A stretch of DNA of 64,000 nt from Proteiniborus sp. MB09-C3 (GTDB lineage: Bacteria > Bacillota > Clostridia > Tissierellales > Proteiniboraceae), in contig NZ_CP127161.1 in assembly GCF_030263895.1 (NCBI RefSeq), positions 3,410,001 to 3,474,000 of the forward strand, given 5' to 3'. Below the pieces are notes generated by a model. That model saw only the letters and a list, made by a program, of their open reading frames with translations. It did not search any database and was not told where the DNA came from. Numbering within the stretch: position 1 is the stretch's first letter; each line of letters starts with the position of its first letter. Below are positions 9,358-18,166 of this stretch, piece by piece. The position numbers and the translations under genes were made by a program.

Positions 9358-11241
9358 CTAATTCCCAGCAGCTTTTAATGCTTCAGCTCGTTCCTTTTCC
9401 CATTGTGCTAGGCCTTTAGTAAACTCTTCTGAATTCATGGATTTTACCATAACCTTTTGACCTTTATATCTTTCTGCAGAAACTCCAAATGGTGAATAAG
9501 GCGATTCAAATGGATTTAGCTTGGAGGCTGAGTATCCTCCACCGCCTACTGCATAAGGAATTGCAAAGGCTTGATCTATGAAAAATGTCTCAGCTTCTGC
9601 AAATAACTTGTAACGCTTTTCGTTGTCAAGTACTTCTGCTTTGGCAGCATCTACCATGTTCTGATACTTAGTGTTTCCGTTAGCCTCAACATAGCCTTCT
9701 GCGAACTCAGGCCAATTATAAGTTCCACCAGGATAGAATGGGTCTGTATATGTTTCAGGATCTGCATAATCTGGTCCCCAGTTACATTCTAAAAATGCAT
9801 AATTTCCAGAACGTCTTACTTCCTTCAAGAATCCTGTAGGCGGCTTTGGATCTATGATTATATCTATATAATCTGTCCCTAGTAAGCCTTCCACCTGCTG
9901 CTCTATTACTTGTGCACGGTTTGCCCATTCAGTTAAGCCTGTATTATAAGGCATTAGAACCTTAATGGGAAAAGTAGCCTTTCCCTTTAGTTCTTCTATT
10001 GCCTTATCTCTAAATTCTTTTGCTTTTATTTCATTAAAGGAGTCAGTATTAGCAAACTTAGCCAAATCTCCAAGCTGAGTATAATCTACTCCATCTAAAT
10101 CAACGAAGTTCTTTGGAGTAATAGTGTTAGATATTCTCTTTTCTGGATCATATGGCTCTGCTGTCATCATAGCTGCTTTTCTATCTAATGCATGAAATAA
10201 CGATTTACGAAAGTTTAGATTGTTTACTGCTTTCTTCCAGTTTTCTGGCTCATATTCTGCTGGGAATTGCGGATCAAAGTTAAAAGCGTAAAAATAAGTA
10301 TAGAATCCTGTTCGATTAGGACGTACCATATCTTTCTTTGCAGGGTCTTTCATCCATTCATCAATAATTGATGAAGAAACATCAGCATAATCTGTTTCCC
10401 CACGTAAAAATAGTTCCGGAGCTAGTGTCGCTGATTCTTTATTATAGGTAGATGTGATTTTTTTTATATGAATGTTTTCTTTATCCCAATAGTTGTCGTT
10501 TGCTAAAAGAATTCTTCTAGTCTGAGGTTCAAATGTTTTCATTATATATGCTCCGTTATACAGTATGGTAGTATTATCTGTGCCAAAACTTTCTCCTGTT
10601 TCACTTAAATACTGGCCATTAACTGGAAAGAAGCATACATAAGTAAGCATTGAAAGTAAATATGGGGTGGGCTTTTCTAGGGTATATTCAAGGGTATATT
10701 TGTCTTTTGCTTTTACTCCTACTTCATTAAAATCTGTAATCTCTCCATTATAAAACTTTTCAGCATTTTTAATAACCGAATATGCTATATTTGCAGTTTG
10801 AGATTCATTTTTACTATCAAGAATATACTTCATAGCATCTACGAAATCTTGAGCTATGACTTCTGCATATTCTTTGCCATCATATGTTAACCATTTAACT
10901 CCTTCACGAAGCTTAAATGTCCATATCAATCCGTCATCGGAAACTTTCCACTCAGTGGCCAGACAAGGCTGTGGAACTCCATACCTGTCATAATCAATCA
11001 ATGTATCTACAAAATTAGCTGCTAGCCCAAACTCATTTGTGGTTGCAGTTACTAGATAGTTTATTGTTGATATTTCTCCGGAATAAACTGTTCTGTATTC
11101 TTGCACTACTTCGGGGATATCTATTGCACCCTCTGCACTTTCTTTAGGTTTTTCAGCATCAGCTGGTGTATTCTGCCCTCCTTTTGTACAGCCCGCTAGT
11201 ATCATCAGTAATACTAGCATTAAAGCCATTACTCTTTTCAT
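9358..11241 (-). CDS. oppA: Oligopeptide-binding lipoprotein (OppA/DppE type)
   Basis: The extracytoplasmic substrate-binding protein (SBP_bac_5 family) that delivers peptides to OppBC. The first 17 residues form a lipoprotein signal peptide with lipobox LAGC and Cys18 as the lipid anchor. A family block follows near residues 75-115 (YDRYGVPQPCLATEWKVSDD, FKLREGVKW). The 627-residue length is in the family range. An excellent AAGGAGGGGG site precedes the ATG. It is the first gene of the operon, and a CodY-like box lies over the probable transcription start. Confidence 0.93.
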   Translation of the reverse strand: MKRVMALMLVLLMILAGCTKGGQNTPADAEKPKESAEGAIDIPEVVQEYRTVYSGEISTINYLVTATTNEFGLAANFVDTLIDYDRYGVPQPCLATEWKVSDDGLIWTFKLREGVKWLTYDGKEYAEVIAQDFVDAMKYILDSKNESQTANIAYSVIKNAEKFYNGEITDFNEVGVKAKDKYTLEYTLEKPTPYLLSMLTYVCFFPVNGQYLSETGESFGTDNTTILYNGAYIMKTFEPQTRRILLANDNYWDKENIHIKKITSTYNKESATLAPELFLRGETDYADVSSSIIDEWMKDPAKKDMVRPNRTGFYTYFYAFNFDPQFPAEYEPENWKKAVNNLNFRKSLFHALDRKAAMMTAEPYDPEKRISNTITPKNFVDLDGVDYTQLGDLAKFANTDSFNEIKAKEFRDKAIEELKGKATFPIKVLMPYNTGLTEWANRAQVIEQQVEGLLGTDYIDIIIDPKPPTGFLKEVRRSGNYAFLECNWGPDYADPETYTDPFYPGGTYNWPEFAEGYVEANGNTKYQNMVDAAKAEVLDNEKRYKLFAEAETFFIDQAFAIPYAVGGGGYSASKLNPFESPYSPFGVSAERYKGQKVMVKSMNSEEFTKGLAQWEKERAEALKAAGN

Positions 11242-11277
11242 TGTCCCCCTCCTTAAAATTTAAAATCCTTCAGGTAC

Positions 11278-11328
11278 AATTTTCTCAAAATATGACATTA
11301 TTATAGTATATTCAAAAACGCTCTCTAA
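11278..11328 (-). promoter_or_regulatory. oppA promoter with CodY-like box
   Basis: A -10 element TATAAT (11300-11305) with a weak -35 TTAGAG (11323-11328, 17-nt spacer) predicts a start near 11293. The box TATTTTGAGAAAATT at 11278-11292 differs from the CodY consensus AATTTTCWGAAAATT at two positions and covers the start region. The dpp operon of Bacillus subtilis is a classic CodY target, so nutritional repression is likely here if the organism encodes CodY. Confidence 0.5.
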
Positions 11329-11502
11329 TGTTAAACTCTTTTGCAATAAAAAAATTAATAGACTCAATCTGCTTCTAAGCATTAAGCTCTATTAATTTAT
11401 ATGTATTTTTTTATACAATTATTTGTTTTTATGTGCTTTTATAAATGATTTTTATATTCTTTATTTACATATTTCTTAAGTCAATCTGTTATGCTAGTTA
11501 AG

Positions 11503-12009
11503 TTAAAGACTAGTTATTTTCTGTGCTACCTCCTCTAAATCCTTTCCATTTACATCTGCATTTGCGCTTTTTTTTCCTATCTTTGCTGTTTTGCAGCCTG
11601 CACTTCTTCCTGCTTCAATATCCGTTTCCATATCTCCTATCATCCAACTGTTATTTAAATCTATATTATATTTTTCAGCTAATTCTAAAATCATACCTGG
11701 TTTTGGTTTTCTGCAATCTGATTCATTTTTAAAATCTGGGCAGTATACTATTTCAGCTATTTTACAGAATGGCTTTAATTCTGCAATTAGTCTTTCATGT
11801 ATTTTATCTAGCTTTTCATGGGTTAAATGCCCTAGTTCAATTCCTCCTTGATTTGTAACTACAAAAATATGATAATCAGAGTCGTAAAGGAGTTCCATCC
11901 CCTTCTTTGCAGCATCATATATTATTATATCCTCAGGCTCATTGACATACTTTTTATTATCGTTTATTACACCATCCCTATCTAAAAAAACGGCTTTTAT
12001 TTTAATCAC
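11503..12009 (-). CDS. HAD-IIIA phosphatase (GmhB-like)
   Basis: A 168-residue HAD hydrolase related to D-glycero-D-manno-heptose-1,7-bisphosphate phosphatase and histidinol phosphatase. The catalytic motif FLDRDGVIN is near residues 8-16, motif II is VVTNQGG, the lysine region is CRKPKPGM and the acid motif is MIGDMETDIEAG. The GmhB zinc loop is incomplete: YCPDFKNESDC keeps two cysteines but lacks the usual His/Cys pattern, so the heptose role is uncertain. The GTG given as start lies within the only ribosome-binding-like sequence (GAGGTG), so the true start may be a rare codon a few triplets downstream. Neighbours give no pathway. Confidence 0.8.
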   Translation of the reverse strand: MIKIKAVFLDRDGVINDNKKYVNEPEDIIIYDAAKKGMELLYDSDYHIFVVTNQGGIELGHLTHEKLDKIHERLIAELKPFCKIAEIVYCPDFKNESDCRKPKPGMILELAEKYNIDLNNSWMIGDMETDIEAGRSAGCKTAKIGKKSANADVNGKDLEEVAQKITSL

Positions 12010-12099
12010 CTCTGCTGTTTAATTATTGATTATTTTATTATATAATATTAATAAAGCAATCTATTGTGCTAGCTAAAGCAATATTAAGGAGGATTTCTA

Positions 12100-12360
12100 A
12101 TGGGCCCACATTATAAGTATGTACAAAATTCAAAATGCGAATACTTTCCTTGTCACAATGTTAAGGATTCTGAACAATTTAATTGTCTGTTTTGCTATTG
12201 TCCACTTTATATGCTAAAGGATAAGTGTGGTGGAAATTTCGTTTATAGTAGTGGAATTAAAGACTGCTCGAAGTGTATTATTCCCCATAGTCCTGGAGGA
12301 TATGAATATATAATGAAAAAAATGGAAGAAGTAATTCGCATAGGAAGTGAAAGAGACTAG
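12100..12360 (+). CDS. Cysteine-rich small domain protein
   Basis: An 86-residue protein with eight cysteines in a compact pattern (CEYFPCH, CLFCYCP, KCGG, DCSKCIIPH), matching the cysteine-rich small domain family (PF04071-like), which probably binds a metal. The YKYVQNSKCEYFPCH start and the SPGGYEYIMKKM end are typical. The ATG has an AAGGAGG site. It is one of the few plus-strand genes and is transcribed convergently with the next gene, sharing a terminator. Members of this family sometimes accompany cobalamin genes; none is adjacent here. Confidence 0.8.
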   Translation: MGPHYKYVQNSKCEYFPCHNVKDSEQFNCLFCYCPLYMLKDKCGGNFVYSSGIKDCSKCIIPHSPGGYEYIMKKMEEVIRIGSERD

Positions 12361-12380
12361 GTTTTGATTCTAGTCTCTTT
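12350..12380. terminator. Shared intrinsic terminator
   Basis: An 11-bp stem (12350-12360 with 12370-12380) followed by six T residues ends the Cys-rich gene and also covers the stop of the convergent gene. Confidence 0.85.
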
Positions 12381-12774
12381 TTTCTCTAACCACTATTTCG
12401 TCTAATATCTCAGCTGCCTTTATGATTACATCATCACAGCCTTTCAGCGTAGTTCTATATTCTTTTTTCAATGGAGCACACTCAATGCTTTTCATTTCTT
12501 CTTTATATCTATTCAAGAACTCACTTGTTATTTCTCTTATTTTGCTTTCATGAGCTGTATTTTCTACAAAAAGCTTGCTAAGTGCCATAACTGATGCTGT
12601 TAGAGCTCCACATGTGCTCTCTATACCCATACCACCACCAAATCCTGCGGCTAGCTTCAGGGTCTCTTTATCTAATCCTAAACTATAAGCTTCATTGGCT
12701 CCATATAATATTTTTTCTGCGCAATTATATTTTTGTTCTTTTCCATATCCATTTGCAATCAATTTTTTAATCAT
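12370..12774 (-). CDS. C_GCAxxG_C_C family protein
   Basis: A 134-residue member of the C_GCAxxG_C_C redox-type family. The defining cysteines are visible in order: NCAEKIL, STCGALTASVMAL, IECAPLK and LKGCDDV, with the glycine-rich GFGGGMG between the first two. Such proteins are thought to bind a metal or take part in electron transfer, but no reaction is established. The ATG follows GGAGGGC. The gene is monocistronic. Confidence 0.85.
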   Translation of the reverse strand: MIKKLIANGYGKEQKYNCAEKILYGANEAYSLGLDKETLKLAAGFGGGMGIESTCGALTASVMALSKLFVENTAHESKIREITSEFLNRYKEEMKSIECAPLKKEYRTTLKGCDDVIIKAAEILDEIVVREKRD

Positions 12775-12995
12775 ACTAAGCCCTCCATTTTTAATAAATA
12801 CATATTATCATAAAAAGTTAAATAAGCAATACTGAAATTTTAGGTATAAATATTAATTTGCTAAAAAGTTTCTGTTTATTAATAGAAATAATAAATCTAA
12901 AAATATTTCGTGTATCTAATTATTTATATTGAAAAATCTTTGATTTGAAGTTAATATTAATATGTATGGTAAAATTTGAAGACGGAGGGGAATCT

Positions 12996-14777
12996 ATGGA
13001 TATGAGATGGAGTTTAAATGAGCTTTATAATTCGTTTGAATCTGAAGAATTCAAAAGAGATATGGAAAAGCTCTACAATCAAATTGACAATTTAAAAGAA
13101 TGGACCGAAGCAAATTTCAATTCTAAGGAAAATGCAGTAAAAAAGACAGAGGAATATATAAAACGTTTATCTGAATTTGTAACTTTATTTTCTAAACTGG
13201 CTTCATTTGCAAGCCTCACTGCCAGCGTAGATGCTAAAAACGAACAAGCACTAAAGATTTCTGATAGATTAAGCATTAAATATTCAGAATTGACTAAGGC
13301 CTTTGTCAGCTATCAAAAATGGATTGGCAGCATTGAAAATCTCGACGAATTATTTGCTTCATCAGAATTGTTAAAGGATCATGAATTCATCATTGCAGAA
13401 GCTGCAAATAACGCTAAATATCTACTTGGTGAAAAAGAAGAAATAATAATTTCTAAAATGAGAAATACTGGCTCTACAGCTTGGTCTAATCTTCAAAATA
13501 TGATTACTTCAACTCTTCTAGTTGATATAGAGCTAAATGGCGAGAAAAGACAGCTTCCATTGCCAGCAATTAGAAACCTAGCTTTCGAAAAAAATCCTGT
13601 AACAAGAAAAACGGCTTATTATGCAGAGCTAGAATCCTATAAAAAAATAGAAGAATCATCTGCAGCATGTCTAAATGGAATAAAGGGTGAAGTAATAACT
13701 ACATCAGGACTTAGAGGATACACTTCTCCTTTAGAAGAAACTCTATTTAAATCAAGAATGGATAAGGAAACTCTCGATGCTATGCTTTCCGCTATGAAAG
13801 AAAGCTTACCTGCCTTCCGTAAATACTTTAGAAAGAAAGCTGAACTTCTAGGACATTCTAATGGTCTTCCTTTCTATGATATGTTTGCACCAATGGGCGA
13901 AGTAAATATTACATTTACATATGAAGAAGCAAAAAATTATATTGTTAAGAATTTCAAAAGCTTTAGTGACGAGCTTGCAGATTTTGCAGACAATGCATTT
14001 GAAAAAAATTGGATTGACGCAGAACCAAGAGAAGGAAAACGTGGTGGAGCTTTTTGTTCTAATCTTCGTTCAATACAAGAAAGTCGTATAATGGCTAACT
14101 TCAATGGAAGCTTTAGCAATATGACTACTTTGGCTCATGAGCTAGGCCATGGATATCATGGACATTGCTTAAAAAATGAATCTATTTTAAACTGCAGCTA
14201 TCCAATGCCCTTAGCTGAAACTGCTTCTATTTTCTGTGAAACAATCGTCGTGAATGCTGCATTAAAAGAAGCTTCTCAAGAAGAAGCCTTTGGAATTCTA
14301 GAATCATCTATTTCAGATGCTGGGCAGGTTATTGTAGATATATTAAGCCGTTATATATTTGAAACTAATCTATTTGAAAAGAGAAGAGACAGTGCTTTAT
14401 CCGTTAAAGAATTAAAGGAATTGATGATAAATGCACAAAAAGAGGCCTATGGTGATGGGTTAGATCATGGCTATTTACATCCTTATATGTGGATTAATAA
14501 GACACATTATTATTCTGCGGGGAGAAACTTCTACAACTTCCCATATGCATTTGGTCTTTTATTTGCTAAGGGAATTTACGCAGAATATCTAAAACGTGGC
14601 AATGATTTCGTACCTGAATATAATAAGCTTCTAGTTGCTACTGGAAGAAATAGTATTGCTGATGTAACTAAGATGATAGGTATAGATGTTCACTCTATAG
14701 ATTTCTGGAGAAGCTCCTTGAAGCTTGTTGAACAGGATATTGAAAGATTTATTGAACTTGCAGATGCGATAAAGTAG
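12996..14777 (+). CDS. pepF: M3 family oligoendopeptidase (PepF-like)
   Basis: A cytoplasmic zinc oligopeptidase of about 593 residues that cuts peptides of moderate length. The metal site is HELGH at residues 381-385 with the downstream glutamate in LAETASIFCE. The C-terminal HPYMWINKTHYYSAGRNFYNFPYAFG block carries the substrate-closing His and Tyr residues of this clade. The ATG at 12996 is used because GGAGGGG lies five bases upstream; a methionine 17 codons earlier has no site. It is single and on the plus strand, preceded by an AT-rich spacer. Confidence 0.93.
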   Translation: MDMRWSLNELYNSFESEEFKRDMEKLYNQIDNLKEWTEANFNSKENAVKKTEEYIKRLSEFVTLFSKLASFASLTASVDAKNEQALKISDRLSIKYSELTKAFVSYQKWIGSIENLDELFASSELLKDHEFIIAEAANNAKYLLGEKEEIIISKMRNTGSTAWSNLQNMITSTLLVDIELNGEKRQLPLPAIRNLAFEKNPVTRKTAYYAELESYKKIEESSAACLNGIKGEVITTSGLRGYTSPLEETLFKSRMDKETLDAMLSAMKESLPAFRKYFRKKAELLGHSNGLPFYDMFAPMGEVNITFTYEEAKNYIVKNFKSFSDELADFADNAFEKNWIDAEPREGKRGGAFCSNLRSIQESRIMANFNGSFSNMTTLAHELGHGYHGHCLKNESILNCSYPMPLAETASIFCETIVVNAALKEASQEEAFGILESSISDAGQVIVDILSRYIFETNLFEKRRDSALSVKELKELMINAQKEAYGDGLDHGYLHPYMWINKTHYYSAGRNFYNFPYAFGLLFAKGIYAEYLKRGNDFVPEYNKLLVATGRNSIADVTKMIGIDVHSIDFWRSSLKLVEQDIERFIELADAIK

Positions 14778-14797
14778 TTAATATGATAAGGTAAATA

Positions 14798-14954
14798 AAA
14801 CACCGTTAGCAAATTTCAAACTACTGAAAATGCCAGTACGTCATTCTGAGGCAAAGCCGAAGAATCTCGTACTTTAAGTTTTATAGAGATCCTTCGCTTA
14901 CGCTCAGAATGACAGAAAATAGCTTTTTCAGCAGTCTTCGTTATAACGGTGTTT
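14798..14954. repeat. 157-nt palindromic repeat (CATTCTGAG type)
   Basis: Two imperfect arms of about 75 bases fold onto each other. The outermost 11 bases (AAACACCGTTA at 14798-14808) match TAACGGTGTTT at 14944-14954; inner blocks include GTCATTCTGAG (14840-14850) with CTCAGAATGAC (14903-14913) and CTACTGAAAA with a near complement at 14923-14932. It fills most of the gap between the M3 peptidase and TldE ends and may act as a convergent terminator. Partial copies lie at 57824-57851, 9233-9254 and 3427-3471. Confidence 0.8.
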
Positions 14955-14963
14955 CTTATTTAA

Positions 14964-16274
14964 CTATTCTATTCCTGCTATACTTACATTTAGCAGCTTA
15001 ATTGACTTTGGTCCACTAAAATTATTTATTTTTTGAATTTCCTTTGATAAATACATTTCTTTATGAACCTCATTTATATTACCTGAGATGGAGCCTCCTG
15101 TTACTGGCACTGTTTTTTCTCCATCATTGTACCAGCCTAATCTTATTTCTCCTGCAAAATCACCCGTCAATGTATCCATTTGAAAATCAGAAAATACTTC
15201 AAGTTCTAGATATGCTCCTTCTTTAATCTCTTTTAAAGTCTTAGTTCCACCCTCTACTACAATATTTCTTATATTGCCAGTAGGCTTGATATCTAAATAA
15301 TGAGAAAACCTTGTGCTTCCCCAATATCTTTTTAAGATACCATCTTCGTATAATGAAACTCTTGCCAGTCTAAGACCATCCTCATCATAAGGAGCTGATT
15401 GTGTAGAGTTGTCTAGATAAGGGTCAAGAGCAATGTTGACTTTATCTCCTCTTACATCATCGCCCTGTATATTTTTATCTAGCTTAGCAGTTGAGGTCTG
15501 ATCATAAACCGAACGTGCTCCTGCTTGAACATAATAGTAGGCAAAGAACTCTTTTACTGGCTCACCTGATAATATTACTGGTATATTTTTGAGTACAGGT
15601 GTAGGTTTTGCAATTGCCTTATCTCTACATATTTTTAACATCTCATCTACTGATTCAACTATTAATTTCTCGTCATAGTCTGAAAAGACAATATCCTTAT
15701 ATAGTTCTACTTCTTCGCCTTCTTTTTCTTCCTGCCAATTTGTAATGAACTCAAGCTCTCCTCTATAGGTTTCGTATGAAGCATCCACTCCATTAGAGTT
15801 TAGTATCCTTGTGCTTACCTTGTCTAGGAAAAGCTCTGTTGAATTAATCCAACCCTTATCATATTTATCAGCTATAAAAATTTCATCTGTAAGCTTAGGC
15901 GTCCAATTGGACATAGAATCCTTCGAAAACCTATTTTCCATTATAGGTCTAATCTCTACTTTAGGCTCAACTAATGGATAGTATTCATTTTTTACAAAGC
16001 TTGAAGCATATAATGCGCTGGTTATGGAACTCTCTATGTCTTCTTTACTCATAGTGGGATGTATTGCAGTTGTAGAAGATCCTCTATATTTTTTGCCATC
16101 TTCTTCAAAGTCCTTATAAACAGTGACTTTTATATGATGTACATCCTTAGCCCTATTCATATCAAGCTCTTTTTTTATGAAGAACAGTTCCTTTGACTCA
16201 ATTCTTCTCTCATTGATTTTCCATCCATCTATTCCGTTAATATTTGATAATATTTCTTTTATTTTCTCTATCAT
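14964..16274 (-). CDS. tldE: TldE/PmbA-like subunit of TldD-TldE protease
   Basis: A 436-residue member of the TldD/PmbA family without the HExxxH zinc motif, as expected for the non-catalytic TldE (PmbA) partner. The central SGEPVKEFFAYYYVQAGARSVYDQTSTAKLDKN and C-terminal GDFAGEIRLGWYNDGEKTVPVTGGSISGN blocks are typical of the family. In E. coli the TldD/TldE heterodimer cleaves unfolded peptides and removes the microcin B17 leader. The start codon shares one base with the TldD stop (TAATG), so the two are made together. Confidence 0.88.
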   Translation of the reverse strand: MIEKIKEILSNINGIDGWKINERRIESKELFFIKKELDMNRAKDVHHIKVTVYKDFEEDGKKYRGSSTTAIHPTMSKEDIESSITSALYASSFVKNEYYPLVEPKVEIRPIMENRFSKDSMSNWTPKLTDEIFIADKYDKGWINSTELFLDKVSTRILNSNGVDASYETYRGELEFITNWQEEKEGEEVELYKDIVFSDYDEKLIVESVDEMLKICRDKAIAKPTPVLKNIPVILSGEPVKEFFAYYYVQAGARSVYDQTSTAKLDKNIQGDDVRGDKVNIALDPYLDNSTQSAPYDEDGLRLARVSLYEDGILKRYWGSTRFSHYLDIKPTGNIRNIVVEGGTKTLKEIKEGAYLELEVFSDFQMDTLTGDFAGEIRLGWYNDGEKTVPVTGGSISGNINEVHKEMYLSKEIQKINNFSGPKSIKLLNVSIAGIE

Positions 16275-17704
16275 TATCCCAACCTCACTCTTGCTTTAAT
16301 ATATGGTCCTCCATCAGCTGCTTTTACCCATTCCTTGTAGCCCTTTCCACAAGCTCCTGAACCAAATATCTCCACTTCCTCGGATACCATAGAGATGGAT
16401 TTTAAAACATCTGGCACATAGCCAGTCACAATAACAGGAGACATAATATTTCCTGTAAGCTTTCCATCTTTTATTTCTTTTGCTACAAGGATCATGCATT
16501 GTATTCCCCAATTCTTAGGATCTTCCATACCACTTAGGACAACATCAAGAAGATATCCTTCTTTTATTGAAGCAATCATATCTTCAAGCTTGTTATTGCC
16601 TCCCGCAAAGAAAGTATTAGTCATTCTAGCATAGGCTTTTCTCTCAAAGGATTCTCTTTTCCCATTACCAGTAGGTGATGTTCCAAGTCTAAGAGCAGAA
16701 AGCAAATCTGATATTCCAGTTTTTAGTATTCCTTTCTCTATTATTATAGTATCTGTCCCAAGCACACCTTCATCATCAAAAAGGTATGAGGATACATTCT
16801 CTGCTGCAGCTGCTCCATCATGCATGATTACCAGCTCTGATGCAACCTCTCTATTGATAAACTCAGCAGCTTTTGCTCGATTTTTTACAAACATATCCAT
16901 TTCAACGCCATGCCCAAAGGCTTCATGTGCTATTAAACCTGATATTCCTGGTGAACAGATAACATCATACTCTCCTGGAATGATTTTCTTTGCATCTAGA
17001 AGTTTTTCTGCATATGATACTACTTCTTTTACTTTATTCTGAAGCTCATCTAAGATCTCAACACCTTTTAGTCCTGCTTCACTATCATAATAAAACTTTG
17101 TGTTATCATCTTTTCTAACTACTGCTGAAAGACTACCTTGACTCCATATGTAAGATTGCTCAAGGTCTTTATTTTGAGAAATAAATATTTTGGATATATG
17201 ACACTCTTCGTAGTTTATTCTGAAATCCACCAATAGATTTGAATACGTAAAGGCCTCATTTTTTATTTTAGTCATCTTCCCGATCTTTTCCTCTGCACTT
17301 ACTTCTTCAGGAAGTACCCCTACCTCTTTGAAAAGCTTTTCTGCTATTTTATCTTCTTCTATAACTGGATAAGTACTCGTTTTTATTCCTGAAACTTTCA
17401 GATTATTGATATCTTCATTGACCTTGTTTTTTATATTTTCAACTAATAAGCCTAATTCTGCTTCTGAAAGTTCATTAAAAGAATACTCTGAGTAATTATA
17501 TCCATTATGGACTCTCACTACAAAGCCTCTCTCGGCCCATTCTGAATCATTTAAGCTAGCTCCTGTTTTATAGACTGAATATGTTTTTCCACCTATATCT
17601 GTTCCTAAAACTGAAGCATACTTAAAATCCTTTAGTAGGATTTCTATTAATTTCTTTAGTGTCTTCTTTTGATTTGTTAAATATTTTGACATTGAAACCT
17701 GCAT
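16274..17704 (-). CDS. tldD: TldD zinc metalloprotease subunit
   Basis: A 476-residue catalytic subunit. The zinc motif is HEAFGH at residues 260-265 and the third ligand Cys452 lies in GSGACGKGYKEW, the arrangement known from E. coli TldD. The N-terminal domain before it forms the chamber wall, and the EAFGHGVEMD and DDEGV blocks match the family. An AGGGGG site precedes the ATG. Upstream on the same strand lie three tiny ORFs with very strong binding sites; they are the obvious candidate partners or substrates. Confidence 0.93.
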   Translation of the reverse strand: MQVSMSKYLTNQKKTLKKLIEILLKDFKYASVLGTDIGGKTYSVYKTGASLNDSEWAERGFVVRVHNGYNYSEYSFNELSEAELGLLVENIKNKVNEDINNLKVSGIKTSTYPVIEEDKIAEKLFKEVGVLPEEVSAEEKIGKMTKIKNEAFTYSNLLVDFRINYEECHISKIFISQNKDLEQSYIWSQGSLSAVVRKDDNTKFYYDSEAGLKGVEILDELQNKVKEVVSYAEKLLDAKKIIPGEYDVICSPGISGLIAHEAFGHGVEMDMFVKNRAKAAEFINREVASELVIMHDGAAAAENVSSYLFDDEGVLGTDTIIIEKGILKTGISDLLSALRLGTSPTGNGKRESFERKAYARMTNTFFAGGNNKLEDMIASIKEGYLLDVVLSGMEDPKNWGIQCMILVAKEIKDGKLTGNIMSPVIVTGYVPDVLKSISMVSEEVEIFGSGACGKGYKEWVKAADGGPYIKARVRLG

Positions 17705-17796
17705 AATGCACCCCCTTAATTAATTTACAGTAAATGCTAACTTATAATTACACTTTATCAGTAATCTAATAATAATGCAATTAGTTTTGCCTCATT

Positions 17797-17816
17797 AATC
17801 TATTGTACTAGCTACA
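17797..17816. repeat. Copy of recurring 18-bp intergenic motif
   Basis: ATCTATTGTACTAGCTAC lies about 95 bases upstream of tldD. Related copies are at about 11483, 12059, 48887, 48700 and 62286. Confidence 0.5.
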
Positions 17817-17825
17817 TAGGATTTG

Positions 17826-17857
17826 GGCAGATGAAGCTATTAAAAACTTCATCTGCC
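17826..17857 (-). promoter_or_regulatory. Stem-loop between small ORF 3 and tldD
   Basis: A perfect 11-bp stem (17826-17836 with 17847-17857) with a 10-base loop and no T-run after it on the minus strand. It probably protects or processes the message, or lowers read-through from the peptide genes into tldD. Confidence 0.5.
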
Positions 17858-17870
17858 TATATTAAACTTG

Positions 17871-17966
17871 TCAGGTATTGTCGATAAAATCAAGCTCATG
17901 ACTTTCTAATAATCCTATATTTAATTCATCCCTGAAACTCCTTGATAAGGATAATAACTTATTCAT
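17871..17966 (-). CDS. Small ORF 3 upstream of tldD (31 aa)
   Basis: This is a 31-codon ORF with ATG at 17966 and a full AGGAGGT site eight bases upstream. The product starts MNKLLSLSRSF and ends with an acidic tail (ESHELDFIDNT). It has no cysteine and does not clearly resemble small ORFs 1 and 2, but it shares their spacing, strand and leader design (an A-rich spacer and AGGAGGT before each ATG). It is the closest of the set to tldD. It may be a peptide precursor, an accessory peptide or a coupling ORF; function is unknown. Confidence 0.5.
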   Translation of the reverse strand: MNKLLSLSRSFRDELNIGLLESHELDFIDNT

Positions 17967-18005
17967 GTTTATATACCTCCTATTTTTTATTATTAATCTT
18001 CATTC

Positions 18006-18116
18006 TTAATACCCGCAACGCTTGCTAAATCCAAGCTTTACATACTCATCAAAATTAGTATATTTCATAAGCTGAGGGAAAAACCAATATTCTGTTAATA
18101 AGCTAATCTTAAACAT
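18006..18116 (-). CDS. Small ORF 2 upstream of tldD (36 aa, Cys near C-terminus)
   Basis: A 36-codon ORF with ATG at 18116 and AGGAGGT upstream. It begins MFKISLLTEYWFFPQ, continues with KYTNFDEYVKLGF and ends SKRCGY. It is clearly related to small ORF 1: both share a leucine-rich start, FFP, KYT, an aromatic residue, an acidic residue, EY, a basic residue with Leu, and a cysteine near the end. The duplication and conserved spacing argue for a translated peptide family rather than chance. No known peptide family is recognised. Confidence 0.62.
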   Translation of the reverse strand: MFKISLLTEYWFFPQLMKYTNFDEYVKLGFSKRCGY

Positions 18117-18166
18117 AACTTCCTACACCTCCTATTTTTTAATAACAAACCTTATTTTTTATATCA

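Noticed and set aside
16314-16511. 65-codon ORF inside tldD
   Set aside because: It is an alternative frame of the conserved C-terminal region of TldD.
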